A stretch of 43,172 nt of DNA, taken from NCBI GenBank assembly GCA_016182965.1, contig JACPFM010000131.1, positions 1 through 43,172 on the forward strand. The letters are read 5' to 3'. Below the pieces are notes generated by a model. That model made no database searches and had not been told where the DNA came from. It saw only the letters and a program-made list of their open reading frames with translations. The position numbers and the translations under genes are program-made. Below are positions 39,758 through 43,172 of the stretch, one piece after another; position 1 is the first letter of the stretch; each line of letters starts with the position of its first letter. Source of the stretch: Deltaproteobacteria bacterium. GTDB taxonomy: Bacteria > Myxococcota_A > Polyangia > Polyangiales > JADJMO01.

Positions 39758-40204
39758 TCACGCGTCTGCCGCCGGCGGTGGCTCGTTCAGGATCAGCCAG
39801 TAGAGCCCGAGCTGACGTACTGCCTCCGCGAACTCCACGAACTCGATTGGCTTGCGCACGTAGCTGTTCGCGCCCGATGTGTAGCCCTCGATGCGGTCCT
39901 TGTCCTCCTTCGAGGAGGTGAGGATGACGATAGGGGTCAGCTTCGTCCGCTCGTCGGCACGTAGGCGACGCAGTACCTCGAGGCCGTCGATCTTCGGCAG
40001 CTTGATGTCCAGCAGCATGAGCGTCGGGATGTCCGCGGGGTTCCGGCCGGCGTAGGCTCCCGTGCCAAGCATGTAATCGAGCGCCTCCTCGCCGTCCCGT
40101 GCGACGACAACCACGTTTTGGATGTTGTTCTTGCGCAACGCCCGAAGCGCGAGCTCCTCGTCGCGCTCGCTGTCTTCCACTAGCAGGATGACCTTGTCTT
40201 TCAT
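39758..40204 (-). CDS. Single-domain response regulator, Rcp1/CheY-like
   Basis: A 148-residue receiver without output domain. VEDSERDEE (9-17) gives the acidic pocket, D66 in LLDIKLPKIDG is the phosphorylation site and K118 in YVRKPIE is the conserved Lys. The insertion after the second strand (GTGAYAGRNPADIP) and the sequence ILTSSKEDKD are typical of Rcp1-like regulators that pair with phytochrome-type or PAS kinases. The ATG at 40204 overlaps the stop of the kinase gene (ATGA), so it is the likely partner of that kinase. It may relay phosphate to the hybrid kinase encoded next. Confidence 0.95.
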   Translation of the reverse strand: MKDKVILLVEDSERDEELALRALRKNNIQNVVVVARDGEEALDYMLGTGAYAGRNPADIPTLMLLDIKLPKIDGLEVLRRLRADERTKLTPIVILTSSKEDKDRIEGYTSGANSYVRKPIEFVEFAEAVRQLGLYWLILNEPPPAADA

Positions 40205-41349
40205 GTCTGCCCTTCTTCCTCGAGGGTGAAGTAGAACGTCGCGCCGCGCTCCAGCTCTCCCTCGGCCCAAACCTTGCCACCGTGCCGACGGAGGATCCGC
40301 TGCACCGTGGCCAGGCCGATGCCCGTCCCTTCGAAATCCTGAGCGCGGTGTAGACGCTGAAATACGCCGAACAGCTTCCCGGCGTACGCGTTGTTGAAAC
40401 CCGCACCGTTGTCGCGAACGAAGTAGACCAGGGGCTTCTCGTCGACCTTGGCCGCGAATTCGATCCGTGGAGATGCGCGCTTGCCCGTGAACTTCCAAGC
40501 GTTACCCAGCAGGTTCACAAGCACGACGTCGAGGAGCCGCGGGTCGGCCTGCGTCACGAGGCCGTCCTGGACGACGAGCTCGACCACCCGGTTCGGCTGC
40601 GCCTCCCGCAATCTCGCGAGCACGTTGCGAGCGAGCTCGGAGAGGTCCACGCGCTCGCGTCTGAGCTCAGCTCGGGTTACGCGGGACAGGTTCAGCAGGT
40701 CATCGATCAGCTCGCCCATGTGTTGCGCCGCGTCGCGCACGTGCTTCAGGTACCTCTTACCATCGGCGTCGAGCCGATCGACGCAGTCCTCGAGGAGCGC
40801 CTGGCTGAAGCCGTCGATGCTGCGTAGGGGTGCGCGCAGGTCGTGGGCGACCGAATAGCTGAAGGCCTCCAGCTCCTTGCTCGCCGTCTCGGCCACCGCG
40901 TTCGCGTGACGCAATGCCTCCTCCACGCGCACGCGTCCGGCAATCTCGTTCCGCAGCTCGATGTTGACCTGCTCGACCTTCTTCTTCTCCACATCGAAGT
41001 CGTCGAGTATGTTCAACGCGGCGCGCTGGGTGTCGGCGAGGCGAGCCTTCTCCTGGGTCGAATCGTCCAGAATGTTCAGAATCGCCTTCTGCGTCGCTTC
41101 GAGCTGGGACTTCTCGCCGGCGGCATCCTCGAGGATGTTCAGAATCGCCTTCTGTGTCGCCTCGAGCTGGGCCCTCTCGCCGGCGGCGTCCTCCAGGATG
41201 TTGAGGATCGCGCGTTGCGTCTCGGCGAGGCGAGTCCTCTCTTCCGCCGCGTCCGCGAGGATGTTGAGGATGGCGCTGGCGAAGTTGCGCGCGTCGACCG
41301 GCTCGGCATCCGCGATGGCCCTTCGGCTCTCGGCGTCCTCCAGGCTCAT
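40201..41349 (-). CDS. Histidine kinase with five 21-residue coiled-coil repeats
   Basis: A 382-residue kinase without membrane segment or own sensor domain. Residues 26-130 are five tandem 21-residue units (AILNILEDAAGE-x-x-QLEATQK type), exactly three heptads each, so a continuous parallel coiled coil is likely. After a further helix the HisKA site is H169 in SYSVAHDLRAPLRSIDGF. The ATPase domain follows, with LVNLLGNAWKFT, VRDNGAGF and GTGIGLA. The start overlaps the stop of the PAS-array gene (ATGA) and the end overlaps the Rcp1-like gene. The coiled coil of this protein and the one ending the PAS protein could join the two into one receptor complex; this is an inference. Confidence 0.93.
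   Translation of the reverse strand: MSLEDAESRRAIADAEPVDARNFASAILNILADAAEERTRLAETQRAILNILEDAAGERAQLEATQKAILNILEDAAGEKSQLEATQKAILNILDDSTQEKARLADTQRAALNILDDFDVEKKKVEQVNIELRNEIAGRVRVEEALRHANAVAETASKELEAFSYSVAHDLRAPLRSIDGFSQALLEDCVDRLDADGKRYLKHVRDAAQHMGELIDDLLNLSRVTRAELRRERVDLSELARNVLARLREAQPNRVVELVVQDGLVTQADPRLLDVVLVNLLGNAWKFTGKRASPRIEFAAKVDEKPLVYFVRDNGAGFNNAYAGKLFGVFQRLHRAQDFEGTGIGLATVQRILRRHGGKVWAEGELERGATFYFTLEEEGQT
40960..41274 (-). repeat. 63-bp tandem repeats coding a coiled coil
   Basis: Five in-frame units of 63 bp encode the 21-residue repeats of the kinase. The middle units are the most alike at DNA level (for example CTCGAGGATGTTCAGAATCG recurs), which suggests duplication of whole units within the gene. 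Confidence 0.8.
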
Positions 41350-43172
41350 TCCCTTGCCACCCGCTTCTTGAGCTCATCGATTTCTTTCTTGAGCTCAATC
41401 ATCTTGAGCTCGCGACCGACGGTCAGCTTCTGGAACCGCTCGAGCTCGGCCAGCCTCTCGAGCTCCTTCGTCCGCTGCTCGGCTATTTCTGCTTCGGCTT
41501 TTCTCTGCGCCGTCACATCGCGAGCAGCCGCGAACACGCCGAGCACGTTGCCCTGCGCGTCCTTGTAAACCGACGCGTTGTACAAGACCTCAGTGAGCTT
41601 GCCGTTCCGATGACGAATGGTCAGCGGGTAGTCGGTGACGGATCCCTTTGCGAAGACCTGCTGGTAGCCCTCGCGCGCCTTCTCGGGCTCGGTGAAGTAG
41701 TTCGAGAAGTCGGTCCCGATGAGGTCCTCGCGGGAGACGCCGGTGACCTTGATGGAGCCCTCGTTCACGTCCGTGATCTTGCCCTCGGGGCTGATCGTGA
41801 CCAGCGGGTCGAGCGAGGCTTCGATGAGACTGCGCGCGTACTGCGAGGCGGAGCGAAGCTGCTCCTCCGCCTGCTTCTTCTCTGAAATGTCACTCGACAT
41901 GAGCAGGTAGCCGATGGGCCTACCTGAAGCATCGTTGCGCCGCGTGACCACGACGCTCGCGGTGAACCGGGAGCCGTCCTTGCGGACGCGCTCGAACTCG
42001 GCCTCGGCCAGCCCCTCCTTGTGCGCGGCATCGAGGAGCGACTTGACGGCGCCCGACTTCACATCTTCCGGCGTGTGGAGGATCTCGGAGTTCCTTCCCA
42101 GGATCTCTTCCGCCGCGTAGCCGTAGTTCCGACGCGCTCCCTCGTTCCAGGAAAGAATGCGGTGTTCGAGGTCCTTTCCGATGAGCGAGTATTTGATGGA
42201 GCTCTGCAGGATGTTGTCGAGGAGGTTCTTTGTCTCGGCAAACTCGCGCATGACGCGCTTGGACTCGGTTACGTCGCGAGCGGCGGCAAACACGCCGAGA
42301 ACGTTGCCGCGCGCGTCGTTGTAGACCGACGCGTTGTAGAGGACGTCCGTGAGCTGCCCGTCCTTGTGGCGGATGGTGAGCGGGTAGTCGGTGACGAAGC
42401 CCTTGGCGAAGACCTGCTGGTAGCCCTCGCGCGCCCTTTCGGGTTCCGTGAAGTACGTGGAGAAGTCCGCCCCGACCAGCCTCTCTCGTGGCACGCCGGT
42501 CACCTTGATCGTTGCCTCGTTGACGTCGGTGATCTTCCCCTCTGCGCTGATCGTGACCAGCGGGTCGAGCGAGGCCTCGATGAGGCTCCGTGCGTACTGC
42601 GAGGCCTGCTTCTGCGCGGTTACGTCACGGGCTGCGGCGAACACGCCGAGGACGTTGCCGGTGGCATCCTTGTAGACCGAGGCGTTGTAGAGCACGTCGG
42701 TGAGGCGCCCGTCCTTGTGGCGGATGGTGAGCGGGTAGTCGGTTACGAAGCCCTTGGCGAACACCTGCTGGTAACCCTCGCGCGCCTTATCGGGCTCAGT
42801 GAAGTAGTCGGAGAAGTCCGTGTCGATGAGCTTCTCCCGCGGCACGCCCGTCACCTTGATGGAGCCCTCGTTGACATCGGTAATCTTGCCTTCAGCGCTG
42901 ATCGTGACCAGCGGGTCGAGTGAGGCCTCGATGAGGCTCCGTGCGTACTGCGAGGCCTGCTTCTGGGCGGTCACGTCGCGGGCGGCGGCGAACACGCCGA
43001 GGACGTTGCCGCGGGCATTCTTATAGACCGAGGCGTTATAGAGAACGTCAGTGAGGCGCCCGTCCTTGTGACGGATGGTGAGCGGGTAGTCGGTGACGAA
43101 GCCCTTGGCGAAGACCTGCTGGTAACCATCGCGTGCCTTCTCGGGCTCCGTGAAGTAGTCGGAGAAGTCCGT
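41346..43172 (-). CDS. PAS-array sensor protein without kinase domain (5' end outside window)
   Basis: At least 608 residues, open at the window edge. It contains four near-identical PAS units: a partial one (43172-42957), then 42956-42606, 42605-42255 and 41849-41499. Each has the core SLDPLVTISAEGKITDVNE, a TDFSDYFTEPEKAREGYQQVF-like stretch (shown in part: DYFTEPEKAREGYQ) and VFAAARDVTAQ. A different PAS (42254-41850, with ILSWNEGARRNYGYAAEEILG) is inserted before the last unit. The protein ends in a charged coiled coil (RELKMIELKKEIDELKKRV) and has no HisKA or ATPase. Its stop overlaps the kinase start (ATGA), so sensing and kinase functions are on two coupled proteins. No haem- or flavin-binding residue is obvious. 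Confidence 0.92.
   Translation of the reverse strand, partial: TDFSDYFTEPEKARDGYQQVFAKGFVTDYPLTIRHKDGRLTDVLYNASVYKNARGNVLGVFAAARDVTAQKQASQYARSLIEASLDPLVTISAEGKITDVNEGSIKVTGVPREKLIDTDFSDYFTEPDKAREGYQQVFAKGFVTDYPLTIRHKDGRLTDVLYNASVYKDATGNVLGVFAAARDVTAQKQASQYARSLIEASLDPLVTISAEGKITDVNEATIKVTGVPRERLVGADFSTYFTEPERAREGYQQVFAKGFVTDYPLTIRHKDGQLTDVLYNASVYNDARGNVLGVFAAARDVTESKRVMREFAETKNLLDNILQSSIKYSLIGKDLEHRILSWNEGARRNYGYAAEEILGRNSEILHTPEDVKSGAVKSLLDAAHKEGLAEAEFERVRKDGSRFTASVVVTRRNDASGRPIGYLLMSSDISEKKQAEEQLRSASQYARSLIEASLDPLVTISPEGKITDVNEGSIKVTGVSREDLIGTDFSNYFTEPEKAREGYQQVFAKGSVTDYPLTIRHRNGKLTEVLYNASVYKDAQGNVLGVFAAARDVTAQRKAEAEIAEQRTKELERLAELERFQKLTVGRELKMIELKKEIDELKKRVARE
41499..43172 (-). repeat. 351-bp PAS-coding repeats, three in tandem plus one displaced
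   Basis: Units of 351 bp (117 codons) lie at 43172-42957 (incomplete), 42956-42606 and 42605-42255, with a fourth at 41849-41499 after an unrelated PAS of 405 bp. Long blocks are the same at DNA level, including silent positions. This points to recent duplication or gene conversion and makes assembly errors possible. Confidence 0.9.

Overview
The window is very GC-rich and gene-dense. It most likely comes from a chromosome of the phylum Myxococcota. The main evidence is a MYXO-CTERM sorting tail on a kelch protein (about 8280-11129), a set of lipoproteins with Asp/Thr- or Cys-rich spacers, a fibrinogen-like GGGWT surface lipoprotein, a ricin/thaumatin-like secreted protein and PAS-rich two-component genes. 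No phage genes, transposase, rRNA, tRNA or CRISPR array was seen.

Layout. 137-1334 (-): a lipoprotein and an outer-membrane-type protein. 1422-4274 (-): the conserved rpsO-pnp pair, with hairpins before, between and after the genes. 4422-7319 (+): a lipoprotein, an RlmD/RumA-type RNA m5U methyltransferase, a HAD phosphatase, a 19-codon micro-ORF and a small Cys protein, the last four linked by 4-base stop/start overlaps. 7323-16021: a surface/secretion block with a beta-barrel protein, a kelch/Cys-rich MYXO-CTERM protein, a lone Lrp RAM domain, a ten-repeat Cys-rich GGGWT lipoprotein, a ricin-lectin/thaumatin-like lipoprotein and an Asp-rich lipoprotein. 16146-18150: a YbhN-like membrane protein overlapping a radical SAM enzyme. 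18151-19157 (-): a DUF2892 protein and an ECF sigma factor fused to a zinc-finger anti-sigma domain. 19290-21210: membrane proteins of unknown role. 21254-25361: two overlapping RlaP-like nucleotidyltransferases, a divergent EF-Ts paralogue without the EF-Tu-binding N-terminus, a lipoprotein running antisense into it, and a ThpR RNA 2',3'-cyclic phosphodiesterase. 25339-26948 (-): an ABC-2 type permease and a membrane partner. 27000-30179: a small envelope protein, a NudL-type Nudix hydrolase, a FAH-family hydrolase and a TlpA-like thioredoxin. 30388-37745: a membrane protein, a NamZ/DUF1343 muramidase, a divergent RelA/SpoT-synthetase-like protein, a lipoprotein, a metallophosphoesterase, a MAPEG protein and an SRPBCC protein. 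38147-43172 (-): a two-component operon running off the window: PAS-array sensor without kinase, histidine kinase, Rcp1-type receiver, and a REC-HisKA-HATPase-REC hybrid.

The strongest unexplained signals are these. (1) Two related intergenic elements (5055-5198 and 28146-28631) share one plan: an inverted pair of 7-nt repeat arrays around a CCGAGACGG motif and a CT-rich tract. The larger copy also has ten 22-nt tandem repeats. (2) A BIME-like element (36531-36783) has a perfect 28-bp inverted repeat. (3) An RNA-themed gene neighbourhood (RlaP pair, EF-Ts-like, ThpR). (4) A highly divergent RelA/SpoT-like protein coupled to NamZ. (5) A sigma/anti-sigma fusion. (6) A sensor array physically separated from its kinase. 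All functional calls come from reading the translated sequence by eye; no database search was run.
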